64,000 bases of DNA from Cordylochernes scorpioides (taxonomy: Eukaryota; Arthropoda; Arachnida; Pseudoscorpiones; Chernetidae): the NCBI GenBank assembly GCA_030710605.1, contig CP092877.1:41834406-41898405 (forward strand), given 5' to 3'. Shown piece by piece: positions 32,402 through 43,882 of the stretch. The position numbers and the translations under genes are program-made. The stretch's first letter is position 1. Each line of letters begins with the position of its first letter. The notes under the pieces are model-generated. The model did not search any database. It worked only from the letters and a program-made list of their open reading frames with translations, and was not told where the DNA came from.

Positions 32402-34285
32402 TGTTGCGTTCCCGGTTTGGATAGATGAAAAGGGAGGATACACGATGTGACTTATTAAAGTTTCCTTACTTAAATATATATATATATCAATTTAGGCCAA
32501 CAACCCCATGTATATAACCCGCAACAAGACCTTAATGTTGTATAATAGAAGCACAGCTGTCAATGATGCACTATCGACATATGTCTTTACATCATCACAT
32601 GTAATGCAATTTGTGCAAACAGGATAAATAAAGAAAAAAAAAGGGGGGAAAACTCTGTAATTGATTAAGAGTTTGAGTTAAAGCAGGGATCGAGCATATA
32701 ATATTGTCAGAACAAAGGTCTAAAGATGGAAACAACCACGACACTAGTATACAATTTCATCAGACAACCCATGAAATCGTTATTAAATTGGGCAATCTAT
32801 AAAAGACTCCTTCTGGAGGTTTAGCAACCCACTGAAGACGCTGGGAGCTATTTCATAGAGGAAAATTATAGCAACAGATCTCTATAATTTCTACAGATCA
32901 ACTGTAAATAGATTCATATTAAGGCATTTTTATAGCCCAAATAACACAAACAATAGTCAAACATACAAATCTGTTTGCATCATGCCGTACCCTCCTAACA
33001 GCGTAACAATAGCCCGAGGAATAAGAAAATATGGTATAATGGTAAATATGATGGAATAACGCACTGAAACACATAAAAGTACAAACATTACTAAAACCTG
33101 ACAGATAGATACCCTCAAAGTAGCCCTAATAAAGTCGTAATTTGCAACTGTCGCTGTGTCAATATATCACAGCAAAGATATAGTACACAACTCTATTCCA
33201 ACAGAGTCGGTAGTTCTATATTTATTACAATTTGTGAAATTAAGGTGTGGGGGGTAGTACCATAAAGCAAAAGGAATGAAATATGTATGAGAGGAAACAA
33301 GAAAATTTCTCTAGATATTTATTTAAATAAATTAAAATTTGGGAACATGTCTATACTGACGAGATATGCTATTTACATAGTAAAATTTAGATAGAGGTGA
33401 CCTGAAGTTACTTTATAACCCTTTAGGGCCCATGCGAAATCTAGGTTGGTTACTACACAAAAAAGGGGGGGGCGCTAAGTCATAATGACAAATGGCTTAC
33501 CTTTTCTCGAAAGTGCCGGCAAAGGTCTGGTCTCCCGTCTGAAGGCTGTCCTCTCATTGAGCGACTCAGATTGAATCTGCCTTTTGGCAAAGAAACCCTC
33601 TTTTATTCTTGTCTCTCTCCGTTTTCATTCGCTGGCCGCGCCCAAAGTTTCTATTTGCTGGCATTTTCATTCGCCAAAAGAAGCACCAATCAAAATGGCC
33701 AACGGCTCCAGTATACAATTTCATAGACGCCCCAGGCCTCTCCCATCAAAATAGAACATATAGTATTACCAAAACAGAAAAAATCTAAAGAGAGAAACAG
33801 CTACGGCACTAGTGTAAAATTTCAGACCCCAGGCCCCCCCTCCACATGGATTGAAATACTATCCTCCCTTTTCTCGGGACGGTATATATATCGCCCCCCG
33901 TCTTGGCTAAAAATCGACCCAGGCCCCTTTTACCTGGACTGTAATGTGATGCTTCCTTTTTTCGGGAAGGATATTTATAAGGCTTAGTCTTTTAGGAATC
34001 TTCCTTCTCTCCATTTCTTCTTGTCACCTTTACCTAAATTTTTGGTGAGGGGAATATATGTACATATGAAACAACAGTTTCCAGCTCGGATGTCTCTGGA
34101 TGTCTTCTTCTCCCACCAGGCATCAGCTTTCGGCATGGAAGTCTGGTGTCACCAAGTGTCTAAGTTTCTGGGCAAAAAAAAATGGTCTATAAGTCTATGT
34201 GGGAGGGAAGCCATGTATCCATTTTTTTATGTTGATTATACATACGCCTTCTGTTGGGGTATGGTTACAAAAACGTGCCCCAACA
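32402..34285 (-). repeat. Right (5') LTR of LARD-1
   Basis: Partner of 23724-25611. As the upstream LTR on the minus strand it would drive transcription; a TATATATA box lies at 33883-33890. Its last 34 bases on the plus strand (34252-34285) form TGTTGGGG...CCCCAACA, an 8-bp terminal stem with an 18-nt loop. Reading through its right edge creates a chimeric frame with BEL gag (start 34199), probably fortuitous. Confidence 0.92.
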
Positions 34286-36160
34286 GGCGTAGAGGAATAT
34301 CGAGAGAAATATATTACTTGGAGATTTAGGGCAAATAAAAAGATTCGCCAATCAGATTTTCATGGCGAAAATATACCGAATTCGAACTCACGAATAGATG
34401 AAAATGAAATGAGACATTATGTACCTTCCTGCACGACTGTGAAACTTCCGAAATTGATGATATCGAAATTTTATGGAAACTTTAGTGAATGGCTGACGTT
34501 CTGGAATTCTTTTGATGCAGCTATACACCAGAACAACTCACTGAACCCGATCGATAAATTTAACTATCTGAAGTCACATCTCGGCGGAACTGCACTAAAC
34601 ACAGTCGAAGGTTTCGCTTTATCTGCGGACAATTATGAGAAAGCTATAAAAATGCTTAAAGACAGATTTGGGCGAGAAGACATTTTGATTAGCCGACATA
34701 TGAACAATTTGTTGTCAATGAGACCACTCAAAACGTCAAGCGATGTAAGAACCTTCCGCGAACTTTTTGACAACCTTTCTGTTCAAATAAGAAGTCTCGA
34801 GTCACTAAACTTGTCCATTGATGTTTACGGACAACTGTTGTGCCCGATAATAATAAAGCTTCTATCTGCAGACCTTAATTTGGAATTGAACAAAGAACTC
34901 CCGACAGGTTACGTAATTAATGACTTGATTACCTTTCTAGAAAGACAATTAACTGCACGGGAGAGGAGTTTTATAAACGAAATTGGTACCGGGAATGAAT
35001 CAACTTCTAAACCTAATTTAGTAAACAAACATCCAAAGACAAGATTCTACAATGAAAAACCAATTGCGACAGCTTCAGAACTTTTGATTTCAGTTCACAA
35101 ATCGAATGAATGTGTATTTTGTGGTAAAGACAACCATGGAAGCCCTAAGTGTGACTTTGCAGCTAATATGAGTTTAAACGAAAAGAGATCACTCATGAAG
35201 AAAAAAGGCGTTTGTTATAAATGTCTTCGGCCTTCTCATTTAAGTAAATTTTGCAGAAATGCAGTCCGGTGTTCGATCTGCAACATGTCTTCCCACCTGG
35301 ATGTCATGTGCACAAAACGGATTTTAGATCGAGGTGGATCTTCTAAGTCTCCAACGGTGCAAGATGAAACTCTCGCCAACTTATCAACCTCCCCAGACGT
35401 TTTGTTGCCTACTTTGAGAGTGACCCTCAAAGGGAACAGAACGGAGAAGACGGCACGGGCTATAATAGACACCGGATCCCAAAGATCATATATTTTACAT
35501 AGCACAGCAATGGAAATGGAATACGAACAATCAAGGAGAGAGTTCTTCCGGCATTCCTTGTTTGGAGGATCGAGTACCGACGTAGTTGAACATGAGGTCT
35601 ATACCCTTCATTTATCTGACATCAATAATTCCTATCGCTGTGAGTTTGAAGCACTAGGTCAACCCCTTATCTGTGGAAGCATACCTCCGGTGTGTCCAAG
35701 ATCATTTTTAGAAGGGAGTGAAGAACTCGACGTGTCTGATTTGATGAGAGACCGTATAGAAGTCCTTATAGGGGCGGACATCGCCGGGAGATTGCTAACC
35801 GATGCTCAGAGAAGAATCTCATCTGGACTGGTGGCAATCCGTACCAAACTAGGATGGACTGTGATGGGAAAGATTCCTCCAACGGAGGTGAGAGATGACA
35901 CCAGCTCCCTTTGCGTGACTACACTTCTATCTTTGGATCTAGAAAATTTGTGGAAATTAGATGCAATTGGAGTCTCTGACGCGGAGGTTGAGAAGAAGAC
36001 TCAATCATTACAAGCTGAAATGGAGGAACATTTCGCCCACACCACGACGCGAGATATCGAGGGGCGCTATGAGGTAGCTCTACCCTGGGTGCAAGACAAG
36101 GAAAGGATTCCTTCGAATAGAGACCTAGCCGAAAGCCAACTAAGTTCTGTAAGAAGATAA
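34286..36160 (+). pseudogene. BEL/Pao gag-protease polyprotein
   Basis: About 620 codons continue the gag frame after LARD-1. The DUF1759-type capsid region reads KLPKLMISKFYGNFSEWLTF and YLKSHLGGTALNTVEGF. Three CCHC knuckles follow: CVFCGKDNHGSPKC, CYKCLRPSHLSKFC and CSICNMSSHLDVMC. Then comes a DUF1758-type aspartic protease with AIIDTGSQRSYI, and LVAIRTKLGWTVMGKI, typical of BEL. It ends at a single TAA (36158-36160), after which the same frame continues. This is the best-preserved coding stretch of the window. An upstream ATG at 34199 lies in the LARD LTR and is not the native start. Confidence 0.9.
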
Positions 36161-36829
36161 CTTGAAGAAGTTGAAGACATGAATGAGTATGGACAGATCT
36201 TTGAAGACTGGATGAATCAGGGGATAATCGAGTATGCCAGAGAGGATAAACTAGATGGTGTACACTGCCTGCCACATCGACCAGTGTATAAAAGGAACAG
36301 TCAAACTTCTAGAATACGGCCAGTATTCAATGCGTCGGCCCGGAAGAGAGGTAAACTTTCCCTGAATGACTGTTCGGATAATGGGACTAATTTCAGAGGC
36401 ATGGCTAATACTTTAAAGAAGATTGATTTTTCGAGATTAAAATGTGATCCCACATTGAAAAACTTCACCTGGAAATTCATACCGCCTGGTGCTCCTTGCT
36501 GGGGTGGATGGTGGGAGCGTTTGATTGGAATGATGAAACAATTGCTCTTTAGGATTCTCGGTCAAACCTCCTTGGGATATGAAGAACTTTCCACAGTAAT
36601 GTGTGACGTCGAAAGCTTGATGAACACACGCCCACTGACCTACCTAACTGAAGAGAGTGAGGATCTCGCTCCATTGACACCTTCGTTGTTCTTACATGAG
36701 GTCAGAGAGGTTGGCGTTCCAGACCTGGACTTGATTGATAACCAGACCCCTCCCGCAAATATCAATATATCAAACGTGTACGAGAAGATCTTAGAGAACG
36801 ATTTCGTATCGAATATTTTGGATTCCTGA
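36161..36829 (+). pseudogene. BEL/Pao: residual reverse transcriptase fused to integrase by deletion
   Basis: In the same frame as the upstream polyprotein, this starts with the polymerase entry (EDWMNQGIIEYA, RIRPVFNASARKRGKLSLND, to 36370). The next codons read CSDNGTNFRG, which belongs to the integrase core (second catalytic Asp). WKFIPPGAPCWGGWWERLIG (catalytic Glu) and NTRPLTYL follow. So everything from the rest of the polymerase through RNase H and the N-terminal integrase zinc domain was removed in frame near 36371. A frameshift near 36775 ends the reading. Confidence 0.88.
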
Positions 36830-37273
36830 GACAAGAAACGAGACGCCTGAAGACTACCATACCATTCAAGGTGGGAGACATGGTACTCATTGGACAAGAG
36901 ATTTTAAAGAGACTACACTGGCCGTTAGCCAGAATAATCCAACTATATCCAGGAAAAGATGGACTTGTGAGGGTTGCGAAAGTGAAAACTTCATCAGGTG
37001 ATAAAATACGACCTATTCAAAAACTCTACAATTTAGAGATAACGCCCGAGATAAGATGTCGAGACCCTCTAACGGAGCGATCTCCCACACAAGAAGTTCG
37101 ATTGACAACTGAAGAGGACCCTTTGACTTCCCAACAAGAGCAACATCACATTGAAACCCCGAATGTTGTGTCAAGTTACGGACGGCCCATCAAGAGACCC
37201 AACCGATTGGATCTACTGAACTTTTCCTTTCCATGTTTGAGTCGTCGAGACTCCAACTCAAAGGTGGGAGAAA
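36830..37273 (+). pseudogene. BEL/Pao integrase C-terminus (DUF5641-like)
   Basis: In the shifted frame the protein resumes as RIEYFGFLRQETRRL and, from 36871, MGDMVLIGQEILKRLHWPLA, GKDGLVRVAKVKTSSG and RPIQKLYNLEI, the usual BEL C-terminal module. The frame then runs into the 3' LTR. The ATG at 36871 is internal to the module and not a true start. Confidence 0.85.
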
Positions 37274-37648
37274 TGTTGGAAAAGAAGCCGTCCGAAGCAG
37301 CCAATGGGAGGCCGGCGGAAGCGGCTACGGGGATGCAGCGGCAAAATGAGAAAACAATAACAGAAGAACTTGTAAACAACTTTCGAACACTAGAATTTGC
37401 CCTGATCTCCGATTCTTTTAGTCTAAACATTTAAATATATAATTAATTAAATAATACTTTACTTATTTTCTTAAATTGTAATAAATATAATTTTCCCTCC
37501 TGTTTTCGTCGTATATTTTAAAAGTGTTATAAACAGCGACGCCTTAACTTTGAACCTTCAACCCCGCCGACCAAGAATAGAGGTGAGTGACTACCTCTAT
37601 AGAACTTAGATCGTCGTCACAACACAGAGTGGCGGTGAAATCGCAATA
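37274..37648 (+). repeat. 3' LTR of the BEL/Pao element
   Basis: 375 bp; partner of 22951-23380 without its AT expansion. It is preceded by the polypurine tract and followed by ATGTT. Ends CAATA rather than the canonical ACA. Confidence 0.93.
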
Positions 37649-37653
37649 ATGTT

Positions 37654-38300
37654 AAAGATTAGTTTTAATTATTAATCAAGATTGTGTGTGAATATGTGAG
37701 AAAGATGTAATATCGTTGTTGTTTTCTTGGCCGACTGTTTTACATATGGTGTTATCTTAAAATTGCTTGTTTTGAATATTTTTTTAGATTGAGATTATTA
37801 GCTAGTATGTAAAAAAATAACTCTGTTGAATATTTTTTTGTATTTACATATAAATAAAATTAACTCTGTTGATTTTTTTTGTATTTAATCGATAACGCCG
37901 AAGTTAGGCATGTTAATGTTAGGAAATATATTTTGATGTTAAGCAAAACCTGCTCCATCCCGTTTTACATAAATGTTGAAAATATGGTTGAAATTGATGC
38001 ATTGTAACGAAAGATTTTAGTGAACAACACTTATGAAATTTGCATTTTATTAATATAGATATATATATACTGATATAAAATCTGAAATTATATCTCCATT
38101 ACAAATAATTAGATAATTCATGAGAATTATCTAAATTAATATATTCCAATTTAGAAAAGAATAATTGATTCATTAATTCCCATGAATCATAAAACCCATG
38201 CAAAATAATCTTTAAATTATTTAATAAATAATTCAGATGAATTATTTAGAATCTACCCCTACTATTAAACCAGAAAATATAGCCTAGGCCAACATGAAAA
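37654..38300. other. AT-rich flank, nothing recognised
   Basis: Pre-insertion DNA to the right of the BEL element. It has repeated TTGAATATTTTTTTGTATTTACATA-like phrases at 37765-37880 and nested AATTATCTAAATTAATAT palindromes at 38100-38250, but no coding or family signature that I can support. Confidence 0.4.
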
Positions 38301-40400
38301 AAATATATATACATAAAAGAACAAATAAGGCATGCGTTAGAAATTTGTATGTTGTAATTTGACGTTCCTCAGGTCTTTAAAAGGTTCTCCTCAGGCTGTA
38401 GGATGCATAAGCCACTGGATTTCAGGCCATGGGGTTGAACCAGGGTGAGATTAGAGACACACAACCCCTAAAATATCTCTAATTCATTCTAAACACTTTG
38501 TACCTATGATCCCTTTCGTATCTGACATCTGGTTCCACACTCTCTCTTTAAATAATTTCTTCTACTCTTAGAAGTAACTTAACTGAAAAAAAATATTGTT
38601 ATCAAACATGTTATATTCGCTATTCTTCCTAATTTCGAATCTGACCCATTGGCTTGTTCTGGCAATCTGCTTTAAAGTTCATTTAGGTGTCCTAATAGTT
38701 TAATTCCTATCTTATCGTGGAATGAGTTACGCTCATAAAAAAAAACTAATCGATCCTACTTACTAATTGATATTTAGACTAGAACTCATTCTAACTAAAA
38801 CATACGGCAAACAATAGTCTTTAATAGGTGTTTACTTTTGCTAGCCTGGGGCGATAAAAAAAATCTGGATAGTCCATCTGTCACTTTGCTATTTGGTACC
38901 TAAAATCAGTAGACGGAATCCGCCTCGTCTAATCGTAACTTATCTTGGTTAGATCTCAATTGTTAACTCTCATTAGAAACCCTCTTTGAGCCACAACATT
39001 GGACACAAGGAATTATAGGGCGTCCAATTTACCTAACGCATGTTCCAAGTTTGTCCATAGAGGATTGGTACCAAGCAGCGAAATATAGAAGAGCATCTAA
39101 ACGTGCCAATTTCTCCCAACCTCCCGTCTGAATCATCCTCATCCCAGTCACGCTTAAAGCGTCTAAAACTACGATGTCAGAGCGGTTATCCGAGGTTTGT
39201 CGTTATGCCCCTGGCTTTACGACATTGGCAACTAAATCCCCAATCTAGCACAAAGTTCACCTGGTACCTCTTCGTTCCCTCTTGCGAGGAGAAGATTTGT
39301 GGGCTTTCTGGTCTGACCGTGACCTCCCACAATCTTCTAGTCTGAGGGTTGAGATATGGTCATCTACCTATGACCCTTAGAATTCAAGTTGACTAAAATA
39401 AAAAAATTAAGTATTTACTTAAAAGTTAAAATTAAAAATTTATACTCTCTGAAAGAGAGATCTAACAAAAGGAGCGAATATATATTCCTATTTAGAATGA
39501 GTTGTAGCTGTCGTGTTTGAGGCTTCTCGGTCCTAACAAATAAAGAAATCAAAATTGAACAAAATATCCTATTAGATTCCCTAACACTATTCTAATGTAC
39601 CTTTGGTCTAACAGTATAAAAGGTTTTAACTTTGACAACAATCATTAGTCATTTCATTCATACATATCACATTCACGGACTGCATACATACTAAGTTAAA
39701 AATTGCTATAAATGCCAAAGTACTATAATTATCATTATCAATAGACCCTAATAATAATAAAATCTTCAGGACAAAAAATGTGAAATCAAATAATATTAAC
39801 AAATAAAAAAAAATTAGGGGCTAAAGCCTTAGTTTACTCAAAAGAAAATGCCTCATACAAACTCTATATATGTTATCTATACTTAAATTAATTAATAAAA
39901 TTGATTGTCAACAATCAAATACTGAAATCCAACCTATCATTGTAATTGTGCATCTAACAGTTTGATATTCTCCTTCTTGTCTTGACGCTAGGTGGCTAAA
40001 CAAAAAAAATGGATTATCTAAACTAGCACTTAAAATTGGAGCGAACTGAACTGCAAGCATTTTACCTCATTGCCATATGGAGTTATTCCCAAGTGCTCGC
40101 CGACCTTACTTCCTGTCCAAGATTATTGGCGTCTTCCTCTCTCTGCTCTTCAGTTAAACCCCCGATACCGGAAAAAAATTATAGGGCTTTTAATACCTGA
40201 CCTTATGTCTTGGATTTAACAACAGAGATAAGTTGGTACCCTACTCATCATTGCTTAGATCACAACTGCCCTTCACACTTTCATTAGAAATTCTCCTTGG
40301 ACTGCACTCTGTTTCAAACCTGTCCATAGGGGACTGGTTACAAGCACAGCAGTTATCTAGTGCATCTAAGTTTTTACCTATATTTAGAGTTGAACCAGAG
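38300..40400. repeat. Diverged relative of the LARD-1 interior
   Basis: Collinear with about 27340-28990 over several blocks: GGCTTGTTCTGGC (38651), the GCTAGC...GGGG block (38837), ACGCTTAAAGCGTC (39148), CTCTTCGTTCCCTCTTGCGAGG (39259), TTGAGGCTTCTCGGTCCTAACAAA (39518) and AAAATGCCTC (39845). Divergence is much larger than between the LARD-1 LTRs. No long LTR accompanies it. The LINE E 3' end lies at its right edge, so LINE E probably inserted into this fragment. Confidence 0.65.
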
Positions 40401-40555
40401 TTCAGAGAGAGAGAGAGAGATACAAATCAACAACAACAACAAAAGCCTTTATTTAGGGCATTCCGCCCCATACAGGATTCGCCGTATTTACACGTCAACA
40501 AGAGGAGAGGGAAGAGGAAACATTTACAACAAAATAAGGTTTGTCTCACATTCAG

Positions 40556-41362
40556 TTACCTATTTACAGATAGTTCATCCTCCAGTATCCTTTGCCCTGC
40601 ATTCTTTCTCATGCGCCCAGCTTCTGTGCAGAACTTAAAGTATCTAACAATCAGTAATTCATCATACAGAGCTGAAGAGAGAAGTTGACATATGCGATGG
40701 TATCTAAATTGACCAGAGTTAGGGCTTTGGAAAATTTCAGGACGTTTTTCTGTTAAGAGAGGGCATTGGAAGAAATAGTGAACCAAATTATCATCCATGA
40801 GATCCTTACAAAGTAAACAGTTCCGGCCATTTTCTTTCCAGAAGTCTTTTCTTTCTTCCCTGAAAAATTGCCATAAAACTCTATGTTGTGCAACTAGTCT
40901 TTTGTTGGGAAGCGAGATATTTAATCGTAGGTACTCCTCTGTCATGAATGATTCACTCAAAAATTTGTAGTGAGCAAAGTGGGTTGAATCAGTGATTTTC
41001 ATCTGATCGTTTTGAATTAGTTGGTCTGTGGTGGTTCTAATTATGCCTGGCAATTCTTTCTGTATGGCTAAGTAGTCTTCGCAGCCCTTAAGAAAGGAAT
41101 ATCCTTAGAGTCTATAATTTTTATTAAATTTTGAGTAAAACTGTTTTCTATTTCCTTTTTGGCGGTGACTTTCCAGAGATAGTTTAAGCAAGCATGTGGT
41201 AATCTGCTCGTCTCCATTTTTAAAATCCTGACCCAAAACTTTAATGTGAGTTTTACAGCATTAAGTTCAGTTGATATTCTTCCACATTCTCTTCTGAGGA
41301 TATATCCTGGTGTGAAGTTTGGTAAGTCTAAGAGACGACGAAGAAATGCATCTTGGGTATTA
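40556..41362 (-). pseudogene. LINE E C-terminal region with Cys/His knuckle
   Basis: From 41360 the minus strand reads QDAFLRRLLDLPNFTPGYIL, WVRILKMETSRLP and DSKDIP. After a frameshift near 41090 it continues as GCEDYLAIQKELPG to the stop at 40556. Near the end a C-X2-C...H-X4-C module (CLLCK...HYFFQC) matches that at 10026-10259. The first words continue directly the sentence interrupted at 43883, confirming that the Tigger insertion is later than LINE E. Confidence 0.8.
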
Positions 41363-43880
41363 CAGTAATCCCTCGTTAAGACGAAATCAACGGGAGAACG
41401 AAATACCCTTTTCGTCTTAAAAGAATTCGTATAAACGAATTCGTATTAGACGAATTGAATTCGTGGTATCCGGGGGTTGTACTTATGTACTACTGATGAG
41501 TAAGAAAAACTACATTTCTGAGGAATAACGAATAAATTTATTTGAAAACAATATTAATGCAGCATATGGAGTAGGCATAGAGTATCCTATATCTGGGTTT
41601 TCTCTGCAGGCTTCAGAAAGTCTGTTATAGCTTTTTGGTGGTATTTGATTGGGCACTGTTTCAGACACTCCCTTCTTATTTTATCCAGGTCATCTTCAAA
41701 ATGAACATCAATATCCGCAGAGGTTTTGGACAGCTTCTGGAGGGTTTCGAGGGCCGCGATTACTTCCCCTCTAGTAGGCATCATTATCTGTTCTTTCACC
41801 TCATCGTCTTCTGTTTCTTCTTTTTCTTTCTTCTTTTCTTCTAATTCGGGTGAACCGCAAATTTCCAACCCGTTCATCCAGGGCAACAAACTCCAGGAAA
41901 GTCAAAGTCTCAGCTGGGTTTGTAGCTGAAAGGAGTTTGGTCCATTCTTCAGGCTCATCAAGCATTGTTTCTGGAAGTGAAAACGAATCTGCTGTTTTGC
42001 CTTCAACAGTTGGCCAAGCTTTTTAAAGCAATTTTTGATTGTTTGACAAGATACAGAATCCCATGAAGCAGCCATTGCACGCATTGCCTGCAAAATATTC
42101 CATTTTACTGTTGTTTGCTCGGATTCTATCCCAAGTAAGGCATTTTTAACGAGCCTTGACTTAAAATGGCACTTGAACGCAGCTATTATCCCTTGGTCAA
42201 GTGGTTGGATTCGGCTTGTACAGTTTGCTGGGAAATATACAATCCGGACATTTGGCAGATCCAAGTCTTTTGTATCATGTGCGCTGCAATTGTCCATTGT
42301 TAGAAGCACATGTCTATTTTCAGCTGTCATTTTACGTTGAAACTTGATGAGCCACAATCTGAATGAATATGCATCCACCCAAGCACTTTTTTGATGCGTG
42401 TAATCGGTAGGTAAAATTAGTCGATTAATTTTATTCAAACATCTCGGGTTTTTGTACTTTCCGATAATCCAAAGTTTTGATATCTCTGAACCCGTAGCAT
42501 TACAGCATAGAACTACCGTTAAACTTTCTTTATTTTTCGTAGTTCCGTGACACTTGGTACCTTTAAAGTCCAACGAGCGATCAGGAAGTAAGTTATAAAA
42601 AACACCTGTCTCGTCGATATTAAAAATGTCCTCATCTTTGTAATAATTTTTAATTTCTTCAACTTAGTCAGCCAGTCGGTAACCGTTTCTTCGCTTACTT
42701 TGTTGATCTCACCACTCATAACAAGAGACGCAATTGTGTTTCTTCTTTGAAACCTCCAGAGCCATCCGTCACTACACTTAAAATTTTCCACACCCAATGA
42801 GGCACTTATTTCTTTAGCCTTTTCTTTGACAAGTGCGCAGGATACAGGAATATTATTTAGTCTACTTTTTTTAAACCATTTTAAAAGCTCATCTTCCACG
42901 TCTTGATGGGATGCTTTTCGAAGTCATTTTGAAGAGCTCGAAGACCCTGAGGCAACAGCCGCATCTATTATTTCTTTGTTTTTTAGAATGGTTGATAATG
43001 TGGATTTCGCAATTTGAAAAATTTTCGGCAATTTGCGACTTAGATAACACTCCACGTGCAACTTCGTCCAAAATTTTCCTTTTTAAGGCAAGATCAATGG
43101 CGCTTTTTTTTCGTGGTTTAGATGACATGTTTATGTAGTTTTTTTTATGGAAGCTCAAACAATTCACACTTCGATTATTTAGAATTTAATAATTTTTATT
43201 TCAAGCGCATTATTTTATAATACAATCAATTAGTCGGTTATAAAAAATATATAACAAATAGAAATAAGTCCTTTTTCTTCTGAGAGCTCGATTTACACAG
43301 ATTATTATTCACAGAATATATTTTTTATTATTTATATTATATTCAATATTTTTAAATATATGTTTTGTATAAAAATAAGAAAAATATAATATTCTGTGAA
43401 ATTCATGAAAGCGTGCGCTCCTTGGCTGCTGGTTGGCAGGGGTCACCATGGCCCCTACATTTATCAGTCGAGAAAAACAGCAATACTGGCACAATAGAGT
43501 CGAAATTTTCCACTGATTGAGTACATGGAACGACCCCAAGGGGATGGTTTCATAGAAAATGAGTCATCATAACAAACAAAGGACGAATGTTTACACAAAA
43601 GACAAAGAGAGCCAATACTTGATATCAACGGCGTTTTTGTTGTTTTAATAGTTTATTGTTTTACTTATAACTCGCCTTTAAAAACATATTAGAATTCGTT
43701 TTAACCGATTGATTAGTTCTGCTGGGGGCTAAATTTAATTCGTATTTCGTCATAACCGAATATTTCGTCTTAACCGGCAAAATCTCTTTGGAAAGCATTG
43801 AAATTTAACGGGGGAAAAAAACGGTTCGCCGCAAACCGAGAGTTCGTATAATCCGAGTTCATGATAATGAGGGATTACTG
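41363..43880 (-). mobile_element. pogo/Tigger-like DNA transposon
   Basis: Starts CAGTAATCCCTCGTTAAGACG at 41363 and ends in the complementary ...GAGGGATTACTG at 43880, flanked by TA on both sides (41361-41362, 43881-43882). The 2.5 kb length is typical of Tigger elements. The outer inverted repeats extend into subterminal sequences rich in TTCGT/ACGAA words (41375-41455 and 43730-43860). A decayed transposase is encoded on the minus strand. Confidence 0.9.
41587..43167 (-). pseudogene. Tigger transposase (CENP-B HTH and DDE domain)
   Basis: From 43167: SSKPRKKSAIDLALKRKILD and VLSKSQIAENF, the first helix-turn-helix. From 42899: EDELLKWFKKSRLNNIPVS and FKCSDGWLWRFQRR, the Tc5/CENP-B HTH. 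Then DEDIFNIDETGVFYNLLPDR with the first Asp, in a frame between the two larger ORFs. From 42573: LLTMDNCSAHD (second Asp) and NCTSRIQPLDQGII (third Asp). A low-complexity acidic/Lys-rich C-terminus lies at 41889-41587. At least three frameshifts are needed to read it, so it is inactive. Confidence 0.88.
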
Positions 43881-43882
43881 TA

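Larger units (their letters stand above)
23724..34285 (-). mobile_element. LARD-1: 10.6 kb non-coding LTR element inside BEL gag
   Basis: The LTRs at 23724-25611 (1888 bp) and 32402-34285 (1884 bp) start TGTTGCG and end CCCCAACA in plus orientation. They are flanked by the 4-bp duplication GGCG (23720-23723 and 34286-34289). The polypurine tract (minus strand AGGGGGAGGAT, 25612-25622) and the primer site (32378-32400) set the orientation to minus. The 6.8 kb interior has no gag or pol I can recognise. That combination fits a LARD, a large non-autonomous LTR element mobilised by proteins supplied in trans. The 4-bp duplication is most common in Gypsy-group elements. The LTRs look better than 98% identical by eye, so insertion is recent. 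Confidence 0.88.
22951..37648 (+). mobile_element. BEL/Pao LTR retrotransposon, defective and split by LARD-1
   Basis: Two LTRs (22951-23380 and 37274-37648) are flanked by a 5-bp duplication ATGTT (22946-22950 and 37649-37653). Primer site candidate TGGCATCCCAGCCGGGAC lies at 23385-23402 and the polypurine tract AAAGGTGGGAGAAA at 37260-37273. BEL-type gag, protease, part of reverse transcriptase and integrase are all on the plus strand. A 10.6 kb LTR element interrupts gag at 23723/34286. Subtracting it leaves about 4.1 kb, short for BEL elements (commonly 6-9 kb), because most of the reverse transcriptase, all of RNase H and the start of the integrase are deleted. Confidence 0.92.

Noticed and set aside
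34199-36160. A 653-codon ORF that starts in the LARD-1 LTR, as a possible chimeric host gene
   Set aside because: The first 30 codons come from LTR sequence and the rest is BEL gag-protease. The join is explained by the insertion and target duplication, and nothing indicates that the chimeric frame is expressed.
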